From: Podila epigama
Lineage: Eukaryota; Mortierellomycota; Mortierellomycetes; Mortierellales; Mortierellaceae
Length of the DNA: 10,000 nucleotides
Assembly: GCA_015679605.1 (NCBI GenBank)
Contig: JAAAVE010001011.1
Span: 1-10,000 of the forward strand
Direction: 5' to 3'
The notes beneath the pieces were generated by a model. That model made no database searches, was not told the DNA's origin, and was given only the letters and a program-made list of their open reading frames with translations. Below, in pieces: positions 1 to 9,200 of the stretch (positions are counted from its first letter, which is position 1; every line of letters begins with the position of its first letter). The translations under genes and the position numbers were made by a program.

Positions 1-760
1 ATATTCCTCCCGTCCATTTCTGTCTTTAATTCCCCATCCTTGCTTTTTTTTTCTTTTGTTTTTCCTTGCTTTAAGTTTTGGTTAGCCGACCTGGCAAAAA
101 AAAAAAAAAGGGCACAATGGCTTGGACAATAGACCCACACTCCTTGTTTTTGTATTTTTTTTTTCTCTTTTAATTCTCCACCTCCTTTTGGCCTATCTTT
201 GTGGTTGTTTTTTATATCTGCGCTTTTTTCCCCACCCCTCGCTCCTGTCATTGTGGCTGGGTGCCTAATGGTTGTAGAGGGTCGGCCACATTAGGATGAG
301 CCCAAAAAGACTTTTGGTATCCTTTTTCCACCCCAGGAGACAGGAGTTGCCAGGGAGACAACAACAGCCGTAAGGGAGAGAGAGCCGTCTCGTCCAGAAG
401 AACGCGTTCTGTGAATTTGGGTTGTTCTTTGTTTGTAGGGATGGAGGTTGGACAGGAAAGAAAAAAAAAAGAAGCAACAATGAAGAAGCAAAACAGCTTT
501 TTTTGTGTCATGGTGTTCAACACAACCAGAACCACAACCACAACCACATTTCCCACACACACAACATGGGCACCCCCTTGAACCATTCTTCCATCGGTTT
601 TCCGCGAACCCATCCTATCCCATGTCCAAGAAATGCCACGCCACTTCATGGATTGGACTGGATAGCAAATCCTCCATCTTTTCTCTTCTTCTTCTTTGCC
701 TTCTTCTTCAATCAAACACCCTGAACGAACCAAAGTGAAAACGAACAAACTTTCAAAGCC
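1..760. other. Upstream low-complexity region of the GATA gene, probably promoter and leader
   Basis: No convincing protein gene is seen here. The first 260 bases are T-rich with several homopolymer runs, including a 13-base A run near 97-109 and T runs near 45-65 and 157-165. From about 520 the + strand is rich in CAACCA and CACA repeats. Open frames in this stretch on both strands encode repetitive or hydrophobic low-complexity peptides and look like composition artefacts. An intron-like segment (370-438) suggests that part of the region is transcribed as a leader of the downstream GATA gene. A CTATCT element at 193-198 reads AGATAG on the - strand and fits the GATA-factor consensus, but one such match is expected by chance in a region this size. 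Confidence 0.5.
370..438 (+). other. Candidate intron in the upstream leader
   Basis: The segment begins GTAAGG and ends TTTGTAG after a T-rich stretch. Its 69-base length is typical of fungal introns. A loose branch-like TGTGAAT lies about 25 bases before the acceptor. Splicing it would join a small frame starting with ATG at 296 to the frame ending TGA at 722-724, giving a 120-residue reading frame rich in Asn, His and Phe. That peptide does not resemble a conserved protein, so I read the segment as a possible 5'-UTR intron, with the joined frame a possible upstream ORF. It is also compatible with chance. Confidence 0.35.
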
Positions 761-857
761 ATGACTGAAGCAGAAATATGCAGCAGCAACAACAGCTATG
801 ACAACAATGACAACGACAATAACAACGACAATGAGAGCATCAAACAAAAAAGTCAGG
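761..857 (+). CDS. Candidate first coding exon of the GATA factor (tentative)
   Basis: ATG at 761 opens a short frame rich in Asn, Asp and Ser, ending in a stop at 866. If the exon ends at 857, just before a GTGCCA donor, and joins the acceptor ending at 1464 (CCCTGTAG), the frame is kept: the split codon becomes GAA and the chain continues into the Gln-rich arm. This would give a GATA factor of 831 residues. In favour are the phase match, an Asn-rich composition in keeping with the rest of the protein, and the need for an upstream ATG. Against it are the weak donor and an intron of 607 bases, much longer than the others here. A donor at 852 (GTCAGG) would also keep phase. Other upstream exons are possible. 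Confidence 0.3.
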
Positions 858-906
858 GTGCCAGCTAGGATTGCTTCCCTGCTTTTTTTCTTTGTTAAAG
901 AAAGGG

Positions 907-1062
907 ATCTTCCTCCATCCCCCACCCTTCCCCTTTTCCTTTCATCCTCATCATCATCCACCACCTCCTCCTCCTCCTCTTCTTCTTTCCTCCCCATCCA
1001 CATCCCCCGTCCTCTTCTCCTCGTTATTCCTCCGCCCTTCTCTTTCCTCCTCCTTGCACAGA
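907..1062. repeat. G-free polypyrimidine-rich tract
   Basis: Bases 907-1008 contain no G on the + strand. Almost everything is C or T with a few isolated A, including TCC/TCA triplet runs near 947-985, and C/T richness continues to about 1062. Either it lies inside the long intron proposed for the GATA gene or it is promoter DNA. Long frames on both strands here (Ser/Pro/Leu-rich on +, Glu/Gly/Arg-rich on -) follow from this composition and are not genes. Confidence 0.8.
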
Positions 1063-1464
1063 CACCACACAAATTCACACACCATGGTCCAATTGGCTTC
1101 TGCTTGCCGCTTGTCGTCCACCCTCTCCCCCTCTTGCTCCTTCTTCCTTTGGATGCACATGCATGCTTGGTTGTCGCTGCATGCGATCAAGTAGTGCACA
1201 AGTGCGTGCTTACAGAAGAGAACATTTTACTTTTTTGTGTGTTGTGCTTCAAAGAACGGTCATTCTCCAACACATTAACACACGCAAGCACATTCACACA
1301 CACTTGTTCTTGCACATGTATATATACTTGTTTATAATCCTATACTTTTCTACTTTGCTACAATTTTTTTTTAAACCTTTGATTCCACCCTTTTGTGAGC
1401 CTTTGTTCCGTTGATTCTCTCCCTTTTCCTGACCACGTTTTTCTCGTCATCCATTTCCCTGTAG

Positions 1465-1509
1465 AAAACAAACAAAACTTTGTAGATGCTCGCAACCTTG
1501 GCTCTTTCC

Positions 1510-1558
<49 letters not shown>

Positions 1559-3863
1559 GCCACATCGTCCACAGCAACAACAACAACAACAACAGTTCAA
1601 CTCCTTCCTCAATTCCAACCCTTCTGTAGCCACCTTTGATACCCCATCAGTTTCATGGGAACATTCCAACGCGTCATCCTCCCCTCTCGATCAACAACAA
1701 CAACAACAGCAGCAGCAGCAGCAACAACAATCCTCTCATAACACCGCCACCTCAAGTGAACAAGTTCAGGAGCCATTTCACATGCAACAAATGCAGCAGC
1801 ACCAGCACCAACATCATCAACAGCAACAATACCAGCACCAGATGATGCTCCATGCTCAGCTCCAGCACCAACAACAGGCCCACCACCACCACCATCAACA
1901 ACAACTCCAGCAACAACAACCACATCACCACAACATGCACCCTACCATCAATGACGAAGATCCCTTTGGCGAATATGTCATGATGGAGAACATGCCACCT
2001 CAGATGCGCGTCTTGGGCAACAATACCATCGCGATGAATGATCAGAGCTTTGGGCTCAATCTTCCCAACGGTGTCATGCCCAGCCCTGACCCCCGCTTCA
2101 AGGATGCTACACACAACCAACGAACCTGGAGTCTAAGTGTCGCTTTGCCAAAGCCCAGCACTAAGGCCCCCAAGGCAAAGAAGACGACCGTCCGCCCTCC
2201 ACGTGCACTCGAGTGCTTCAACTGCAAGGTCACACAGACACCCCTCTGGCGTCGTACCCTGGACCGCAAGCACTCACTTTGCAACGCCTGTGGTCTCTAC
2301 TACAAACAGTACAACGGTCATCGCCCTCTTCACATCCGTCACAAGCCTTCACTCTCTCAAAGTCAGCAACGCGAGAACGCGTCACCCTACACACTCTCAC
2401 CCCCTCACAGCAGCGTGGGCCAAAAGAAAGACTCGACCTCCTCACCTGCCTCCTCGCCCGCCGTCTCTTCACCCGAGAGTGTCAAGGCACACGATGCTGA
2501 GCTCATGGCCGGACCTGAACAGCCATGCAGCGACTCTGTCGACGTTGCCTCGCCTCAGCCAGAGCAGCCACAACAACAGTCAACATGTGATGCTCAAGTG
2601 TCTGGTGACAACAACAGCAACAACAACAACAAAAGTGGCCAAGACATGGATGCGGTGGCCGACGAGCAAACTGCCGTGACATCGCTTGAGAACAAAGCTG
2701 ATGATGCGGCCACTGCCAAATCATCTCTTTCATTCAAGGACGCACCAGGCGTGAAGCGCAGCAGTAGCTCTGGCAACAACAAGCGCTCCAAGCAATCGCG
2801 CCATCGCCAGACTCGGTCCTTTACCGGTCACCCCCAAGCCGAGCCTTTCATCGGCGTCCAATCAGGCTACGTATCCCTTCAAGACCCCAAGGCAGTGAAT
2901 GAATGGCAGACATTTCAACAGCAGCAACAGCAAGAACACCACCACCACCAACAACAACAGTCAATGGTTTCTAATGTCGAGGTTGCATATGGTCAGACCA
3001 TGTACCACAATAAACAACAACAGCAAGATGCCCATGGCTCCCCTCTGCTGATGGTCGAGGGTGGTGCGTTTTCACCCCCAAGCTCCCTGTGCTCACCCCT
3101 GAGCTCGTCGACAGTCCCTCCACTTGGCCAAGGTACGATGGCTCCTTACTCGCTCCCTCCAACGGCCATGGGTAACATGGACATGTCCGCTGGTCCAATT
3201 GACTCCAACAGCAATTGTGGGATTGCCTCTCCTCCCAGCTCAGATGACAATAACGGTTCTGGCTGCCAGGAAGCAGCCAATGTGGCCTCGGCACTCACAC
3301 CAAAGTCTCTCATCTTTGACGATATGCGTTTCCAAGTGTTGGTTGAGCATATGCGTCCAGGTCAGATGTTCAAGTTCTTGAATGTGCTCGAGAACCGATG
3401 CCATGTCCTCCGTAATCGTCTTGGAATGCCCTTGACAGTCAACATTCAGCAGCAGCAGCAGTCGAACCAGCAAGGTCAGCAGACAGTGATGACCCCGACT
3501 ACAGAATGTGGTTTCCAGTCTCTGTCATTGTCGTCACCTGTACAGGAGCAAGGGGTCGGTTACCAATGGCCCAACCCAGGTACCCAGGCTGGCGCCGCCA
3601 ACGGTGCTAACATGCCGTCGTACATGTATGGCAATGAGGAGATGATGATGATGAACCAGGGACATATTCTTGGGGATGAGAACGAGTTGACAATTGACAA
3701 CGAGGCCACAGCCACGACTGCTGCAATGCATGCTTTTGCATCCACCATGACCTCTTCGATGCCAACCTCCTCTGCAGGTCTCCTGGCTATGACGCCTGCT
3801 GCCGAGACCAACCAGTTCTGGCACCCAAATACCGCTCCGGTCGCCGTGTATGCTGCCGAGTAA
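1465..3863 (+). CDS. GATA-type zinc finger transcription factor, Gln/His-rich (5' exon missing)
   Basis: This is a sequence-specific nuclear transcription factor of the GATA family. The finger lies at 2214-2291 with Cys-X2-Cys-X18-Cys-X2-Cys spacing (CFNC then CNAC, with TPLWRR in the loop), followed by a basic tail to about 2343 (HRPLHIRHK). The 18-residue loop matches the longer of the two fungal GATA classes. Before the finger come three glutamine tracts (17, 8 and 13 residues) and a His/Gln-rich segment at 1782-1940. Basic clusters at 2163-2205 and 2754-2816 could be nuclear localisation signals. A more ordered helix-like block lies at 3306-3440. The frame ends at TAA 3861-3863. There is no in-frame ATG before 1782. 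The frame can be read back to a GTG at 1395, but CCCTGTAG at 1457-1464 looks like a 3' splice site, so the coding body is taken from 1465. The specific subfamily and regulatory targets are not identified. Confidence 0.9.
1509..1559 (+). repeat. CAA microsatellite encoding 17 Gln
   Basis: Sixteen perfect CAA codons followed by one CAG lie in frame in the GATA factor. A perfect trinucleotide run of this length is likely to vary in length between strains. Confidence 0.95.
1572..1595 (+). repeat. CAG/CAA tract encoding 8 Gln
   Basis: This short in-frame glutamine tract in the GATA factor has CAG at each end and CAA inside. It is separated from the first tract by Pro-His-Arg-Pro. Confidence 0.9.
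1692..1730 (+). repeat. Mixed CAA/CAG tract encoding 13 Gln
   Basis: Five CAA codons, then five CAG, then three CAA form an in-frame glutamine run in the GATA factor. The block pattern suggests separate expansions of the two codons. Confidence 0.9.
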
Positions 3864-4135
3864 TTTCTCTTTTTCTTTTTTTCTATTTCTCTTTTTCTTT
3901 TTCTTTCTCTATTCATGCTTTGATACATCGATTCTATAGATTTCTTTTCATTTTCTTTTTTTCTTTTCTTTTATTTTATTTACCCATAACATTGTACACC
4001 TACGATACCCACCAACCCTTCTATCTCTCCCCTCCCTTTTTCCTTGGTCCCTTGCCACTCTAACAGCAACGGGACACAACGTAGAACAGGGGGAATGGAA
4101 GGGGGAATATATTGACCCAATTGTATACTAGAAAT

Positions 4136-4141
4136 ATTAAA
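4136..4141 (+). terminator. Possible polyadenylation signal of the GATA gene
   Basis: ATTAAA lies about 270 bases after the GATA stop codon and is followed by a 9-base A run at 4153-4161. An AATATA efficiency-like element lies just upstream at 4106-4111. Fungal 3'-end signals are loose, so the assignment is weak. Confidence 0.25.
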
Positions 4142-4195
4142 ATGAGGTTGTAAAAAAAAATTATTTCCCACGAGCAACAAAAAATGCAAATTTTT

Positions 4196-4243
4196 CTTTC
4201 TTTCATTCATTTTTCATTCTTTCATTCACTCGTTCATTCATTG
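4196..4243 (+). repeat. Imperfect TTCA/TTTC tetranucleotide repeat
   Basis: TTTC and TTCA units repeat about a dozen times with interruptions, ending in CGTTCATTCATTGA. The repeat sits in the ACMSD promoter region. Confidence 0.7.
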
Positions 4244-4313
4244 AAAACCACATAGCCCTACCTCCACTTCATTTCTTCAACATTTAACAAAATTACTTTT
4301 CGAGACATCCTCA

Positions 4314-4346
4314 CTTATCAGCTGCACTTTTATTCAACAGTATCAG
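4314..4346 (-). promoter_or_regulatory. GATA-factor site plus half-match upstream of ACMSD
   Basis: CTTATCAG at 4314-4321 reads CTGATAAG on the - strand, a full match to the fungal HGATAR consensus, with 41 bases between it and the ACMSD ATG. A second TATCAG occurs 25 bases downstream at 4341-4346, but it reads CTGATAC and does not fit HGATAR fully. Binding is inferred from consensus only. Confidence 0.3.
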
Positions 4347-4362
4347 TTTCAAAACCCACACA

Positions 4363-5894
4363 ATGAAGGACGACTCTAAACCTGCAAGCTCTGGTTTGAA
4401 CCATGCCGATGTTGCCATTAAAACCCAGGCCGAAAAGGACCTCAAGGGCATTCAGCGCAATACAAAGTTTCTCAAGATCGACATGCATACGTAGGTCGTC
4501 TGTTAATTGCAAAACCACAAGAAAAGAATACATGAAAGAATTTCAGTTGTTGGATTGTACATGTTTTGACTGGAATTTCATTTTTTTTTCCCCCCATCTC
4601 TTGAATGTTAGCCATATTCTGCCAAAGCATTGGCCAGATCTCAAGAAGAAGTATGGCTATGGTTCATGGATTCAGTTGGACCACATTGAACCAGTAGGCC
4701 ATTTTGCCAAATATTCCCTAGAGTGTGTCCTTTTATTAAGATGGATTCATATTCTAACTTTGATTGGACTTTTGTTAATAGGGCAAGGCGAATATGATGA
4801 TGGACGGCAAAAACTTTAGAACAATTGAATGCAACTGCTGGTCATCAGAACAGCGCATCAAGGAATGTAATGCGACCGATGTCGATGTCCAGGTATAAGC
4901 GAATGCTTTTGCTAGTGAATTTGCTTGTAAAAAAAAAAAAAGTAAGAAGCTTTTGCCCCGCACTCATGCACCCCCTATTGAAACACTCCGCTCTGTATAG
5001 GTACTTTCAACAGTCCCTGTCATGTTCAACTATGCCGCCCGACCTGAGCACACACTGGATTTAGCTCGGTACTTGAACGATCACATTGCTCAGGTTGTGG
5101 CTGAGGATCCCAAGCGCTTTGTCGGCCTCGGTACCTTGCCTATGCAAGCACCTGAGCTGGCTGTTCAAGAACTGAGACGTTGTCGGGAGGAGCTCGGTCT
5201 GACAGGCATCCAGATTGGAAGCCACATCAACGACTGGAATTTGGATGCTCCAGAACTGGACCCTATCTGGGCTGCCTGCGAAGAGACCAACGCTGTTGTG
5301 TTTGTGCATCCTTGGGATATGGACAACAAGGGTCGCATGGAAAAGTACTGGTTCCCATGGCTCGTCGGCATGCCCTGCGAGACCACCATTTCAATCTGCG
5401 CCATGGTCATGGGTGGTGTCCTTGAGCGGTTCCCAAAGCTGAAGGTGTCCTTTGCCCATGGCGGTGGATCATTCCCAGCGACTGTTGGTCGTATCCAACA
5501 TGGGTTCGAAGTGCGCCCTGATCTCTGTGCCACCCGCACCAAGAACGGACCAATGTAAGTTGGGGTTTGACTTTTTTTTTTGTGACATGACAAGTCCAAG
5601 TCGAACTGACAGACTTTTTCCACTTGACTTGTTAGGACCTACTTGAACCGTATCTTTGTTGATTCGCTTGTGCACGACGAGGAGACGCTTGAATTCTTGA
5701 TCAAGAAGATGGGTATTGACAATATTATGCTTGGCTCTGACTACCCTTTCCCACTCGGTGAGCTGCACCCGGGCAAGATGATTGAAGAGGCCCGTTGGTT
5801 GACGGATGAAGAAAAGATCAAGCTGTTGAGTGGTAACGCAATCAAGTTCTTGGGGCTGGATATTGATACGACAATGGTTGAGGCTGACAATTAG
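4363..5894 (+). CDS. ACMSD: 2-amino-3-carboxymuconate-6-semialdehyde decarboxylase (ACMSD), five exons
   Basis: This zinc amidohydrolase-family decarboxylase acts in tryptophan breakdown. It converts 2-amino-3-carboxymuconate 6-semialdehyde to 2-aminomuconate 6-semialdehyde and so limits flux to quinolinate and NAD. Exons are 4363-4490, 4612-4693, 4782-4892, 5001-5554 and 5636-5894. All introns are GT-AG, and phases join cleanly into 377 residues. Visible ligands are His42 and His44 (the DMHTH motif, split by intron 1), His210 (FVHPWD), His260 (FAHGGG) and Asp327 (LGSDYPFP). Arg83 and Arg271 match the substrate-binding arginines known in the family. Each site sits 36 residues beyond its counterpart in human ACMSD as I recall its numbering, so the core appears colinear with a 36-residue N-terminal extension. 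The extension is polar, with no clear targeting signal, so the product is probably cytosolic. The ATG at 4363 (ACACAATGA) has a good context and is the only ATG leading into exon 1 in frame. Confidence 0.95.
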
Positions 5895-6219
5895 AATATG
5901 TCAGTCAGTTAGTCAGTCTTGCAGGACGTTTTTTTTTTACGATGCCAAAGCACTCTTTACACTTTACACACACACACACAGAACTGAACGATCTACCTTT
6001 TGCAGATAAAGAGGGTGTGATCATCAATTAGAGGGATGCCTTGGTTCAATTACATGTTTCCCTTTGTAATTGCAAAAAATACTGACCTCGCATTCTCTCT
6101 CTCACTCCAGCCAAAAGGAGATTTGATGATTTCATCACAATTGTCACACCATTTCACACATTTCCATCATAGTTCACGCCAAAGGTCAACGACATTTGTA
6201 AATCAGGTTATTACCCTTG
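5895..6219. other. Intergenic region: ACMSD 3' UTR and leader of gene 3
   Basis: A small TCAGTCAG direct repeat follows the ACMSD stop, then a T run at 5931-5939 and a CA repeat. An AGATAA at 6004-6009 fits the GATA consensus, though one is expected by chance. CTGAC followed by a pyrimidine run ending CACTCCAG at 6110 resembles the 3' end of an intron. Possible donors are GTGTGA at 6016 and GTAATT at 6066, the latter giving only 45 bases. This may be a 5'-UTR intron of gene 3. No independent gene is supported. Confidence 0.45.
5966..5980. repeat. Short (CA)n repeat
   Basis: Fifteen bases of alternating A and C lie in the ACMSD 3' flanking DNA. It is a minor microsatellite with no evident function. 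Confidence 0.8.
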
Positions 6220-9200
6220 ATGGAACTCAATCAGGGTATATCCCGCCCATTTACCCTTGTCTGCGGCCACCTCGCCAGCGACATCACACTCTATCCAGAC
6301 CCGAGGCTTCCTCGTGAATCTACAAGTGATATTTCACTTTCACCTACACCCGTTCCTCATGCGCACACATCTCACAGTTCACTTTCAGGAAGCCATAATG
6401 TTGACAACATGGAAGTCGATTCCCAGCCAGGGTCAACAGCGTCTCAGCCTAAAGCGCGTCGGTCAGCCTTGGAAATTTTGCAGGAGCAAACCCTTGTCAA
6501 CCAAGGGTCTATTTTGGCTCAAGACCTTTCTATCCTTGGCTTTTACACGCTGCAGGGTGTCCAGTCCCCACCCGTCTTGTCATGCCACTGGGTATCCTTG
6601 CCACCTTCCAAATCACCAAAAGATCTGGCTATTGTAGCGCCAACCTCGAGCGAGCCATCATCAGCCACGATCCACCCTGACCCTACCACTGATCGTCTGC
6701 CAGAGGGACATGCGCTCGCAAGCATGAAGACGGACGATCCTCTTGCAGCAGTGCTCTTCCCTGCACCGGCACCAATGAACGGCAGTGGCCCCAGACAACC
6801 TCAACCGCCTCCCCCATCTCACTTTGCTCCACCTCACCAGCGTCAGCCCCATCACCACCAACAGCCATTCCCTGCGTTTCAGCCTGGCTTCAACGCGCCT
6901 ACACCGCCAGGAATGACGCCTCCACATTTCCCTCAGATGCCTCCTACGAGCTCCCAGCCAGTGACCCCCAAAGATAACAAGCACCGCATCGATCCCAACC
7001 ACGCGTCCCAACTTGACAAACCATCCGGAGGCAATCCACAATCACAGTTTTTTTCAACACTGCATAGAGCCATGGAAAAGGAGACCATGGTAGCTTTGGT
7101 CGCATTACAATATCCCGACAAGAATTGTGTCCGCTTGCGTAAATGGAGACAAAATCAGGATGAGGCGTCTGTCAAAGGTGCAGGAGTAGGCACGGGCAAG
7201 TCTATTTTATCCCAGCAGAACAGTCTCTTGTCTAAACGGCTGTCATACTCTCAAGGATCATCACCCAATGTCTCGGCGCCTAGTACACCTGACATGGCCA
7301 GTTCTAGTTCAGCCATTGGAAACTCTGCCTCCATGCTCTCATCCGCAGGATCGAGCCTTGGTATTGGGGCAAGCGATCCTGGGTCTCAGCTCACATCGAC
7401 TGCACTCTCCTCTGTTGTTGAGTCTGACAGAGAGTGGTATGGTATTCTGATGGTTGCTTCCCACTTTGCCAAGAGCAAGTATGCTACTTTTGTCAAAACC
7501 GATGAAGGTAAAATATAGGATGTTTGCAGATTCAACTTCATGGGGTCATTCTTATCGTGCACAATGAATTTATCATAATATATTCATCATAATGTAGACC
7601 TCAAGGATACAAACAAGGATAAAGACAAGGATAACTTTGTACTCTTGATCCTCCCACGGAACGCAGTGACATCACAAGCGCCTTGGCTGCCGGATTTGAA
7701 CCATGACAAGCCGCAGGCAGTCACACGGATCCCAAGCATGGATGTCAGATCAGAACTCGTATTGGCATCCTTGGAGGGCATCAAGGGAGCAACAACAGCG
7801 AGTGTTGGAGGAACGCCGTCGCCGATAGTTCCAGGATCGATATTGGTCAAAGGGATGGAGCACTTTGGGAAAGCCAAGGTTGCCGTCAATAATATCCGGC
7901 GTGCATTGTCTTCAATCGATGCGGATGGTGCTCAAAATGGTTCTAGTAGAGCTCTCAGTCGTGATGCAGAACGGGAGATTGCCCAAAAGTAAGTGTATTC
8001 CAGCGATAGGAGAGTGATAAGCTGTGACAGATTTGAAAAAAAAAGTGTTGTTTTTAGCGGATTGTCCTAACTGGATGAATTATTGAATGACTGACCTGGC
8101 CTGATATCTTTTTGATATTCTTGATGTACTTAGCATTGATGCCCTCAAGGTTATGGAAGTTATCTATGGATATCAAACTGGACTCAACTATGCCCAGAAG
8201 CTCTTGGAGTTGGCGTTAGAACAGTATGTTTTTGCCATGTTGTCGAGTTCTACTTTGATCAAGGATACATTTTCAGCAGACTGTATGATTATGTTAAGAA
8301 TATATCCTAACGATTTATTATATTCTTTTCTGCAATCTAGAAAACTTGTAAAGGATTCACCTGTACATCGGACATTCTCACTATTTTCTCAATCTACGCT
8401 CAAAGCAGCTCCAGGTTCTGTTATCACGGCACCAGAGTCACAGCAACGGCCTCTAAAGGCACCCAGGGAGACTGAAGCTTCGTCCAGGCGGAGTGTGCCT
8501 TCACATACCAGACAAGATAGCGTGGGTGACAAGCCTCGACCCGAAGGACACAAAGAGAAACATACTTTGACACCTGAAAGCAACCTTTCAACGACAACCG
8601 TCGAACCAAATGCGGATAGCCATGTGGCGCTCAAAATCGAGCAAGACAGTGCTGAGGATGTCAAATCATCCGAGTCAAAATCACAGTCCGGAAAGGATTC
8701 GACAGACGAAACTGTGCAGGAATTTGAGCAGTCAAGTCAAGCGACAGGTACCAGAAACAAGCATCACGTTTTGGGTCAAGAGGATGAGGTTGAAGAGGGC
8801 GAGGTGCAGGGAGAGGACGAGAAGATGGAAGGGGGCAATGCTCCATTGCAGCCAAAGGCGATAAAGGCAAGTGCTGCAGTGACACCTTTGGCACGTGTTG
8901 AGAAGGAGCCTGGGTCAGCTTTGAAGAAAGGTGGTGAGTCGTTGATTCTTTTACCCACTGTTGCGCGTCAGGAGGATGAGGAGGACGAGGATGCAGAGGA
9001 CATGGAGGACACTGTCATGGAACAATCATCAGTGCCCAAAAACCCACGACCTCGTTCTCACGACATGTCTCGTCTCAAAAGCCCTGACTTGGCGCCACAG
9101 AAAAGGAGGCGAGAGCTCAAGGACGATGCCAGTGATGATGGTTCATCAATGGTAGGCGTCCCAGTCACGAAAACAAGCACCCCTTCGGCAGCAAGTAATG

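Larger units (their letters stand above)
3864..4362. promoter_or_regulatory. Intergenic region: GATA gene 3' UTR and ACMSD promoter
   Basis: This holds the 3' UTR of the GATA gene and the promoter and leader of the ACMSD gene. The first 110 bases are a T/C-rich tract of TTTCT-like units. AATATA and ATTAAA near 4106-4141 are plausible 3'-end signals. Imperfect TTCA repeats follow at 4196-4243. The last 50 bases before the ACMSD ATG hold two TATCAG motifs. No gene is supported on either strand. Confidence 0.6.

Noticed and set aside
248-1078. 276-residue open frame on the - strand
   Set aside because: It reads through the pyrimidine tract and CA/CAA repeats as Glu, Arg and Val runs. There is no domain, and it conflicts with the + strand signals.
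798-1337. Ser/Pro/Leu-rich open frame on the + strand
   Set aside because: Its content follows from C/T-rich repeats, and it resembles no ordered protein. It also overlaps other equally weak frames in the same stretch.
1395-1464. GTG at 1395 as the translation start of the GATA factor, or 1395-1464 as a 70-base intron
   Set aside because: GTG is not a normal fungal nuclear start and the bases look intronic. An exon ending at 1394 joined to 1465 would create TAA in the GATA frame.
1358-1669. Poly-Cys and poly-Leu frames on the - strand
   Set aside because: These are antisense readings of the CAA/CAG tracts of the GATA gene.
2137-2679. 180-residue + strand frame overlapping the GATA finger
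   Set aside because: It is a shifted frame inside a clear GATA domain, with Ser/Pro/His-rich shadow composition.
4893-5000. Internal donor GTAAGA at 4942 inside ACMSD intron 3
   Set aside because: Extending exon 3 to that point would add an immediate in-frame TAA. The donor at 4893 gives a clean join into the conserved VLSTVPVMF strand.
193-6009. GATA consensus sites upstream of all three genes as a shared regulon
   Set aside because: One match is expected about every few hundred bases, so single matches at 193 and 6004 carry no weight. Only the pair near 4314-4346 was kept, as a low-interest finding.
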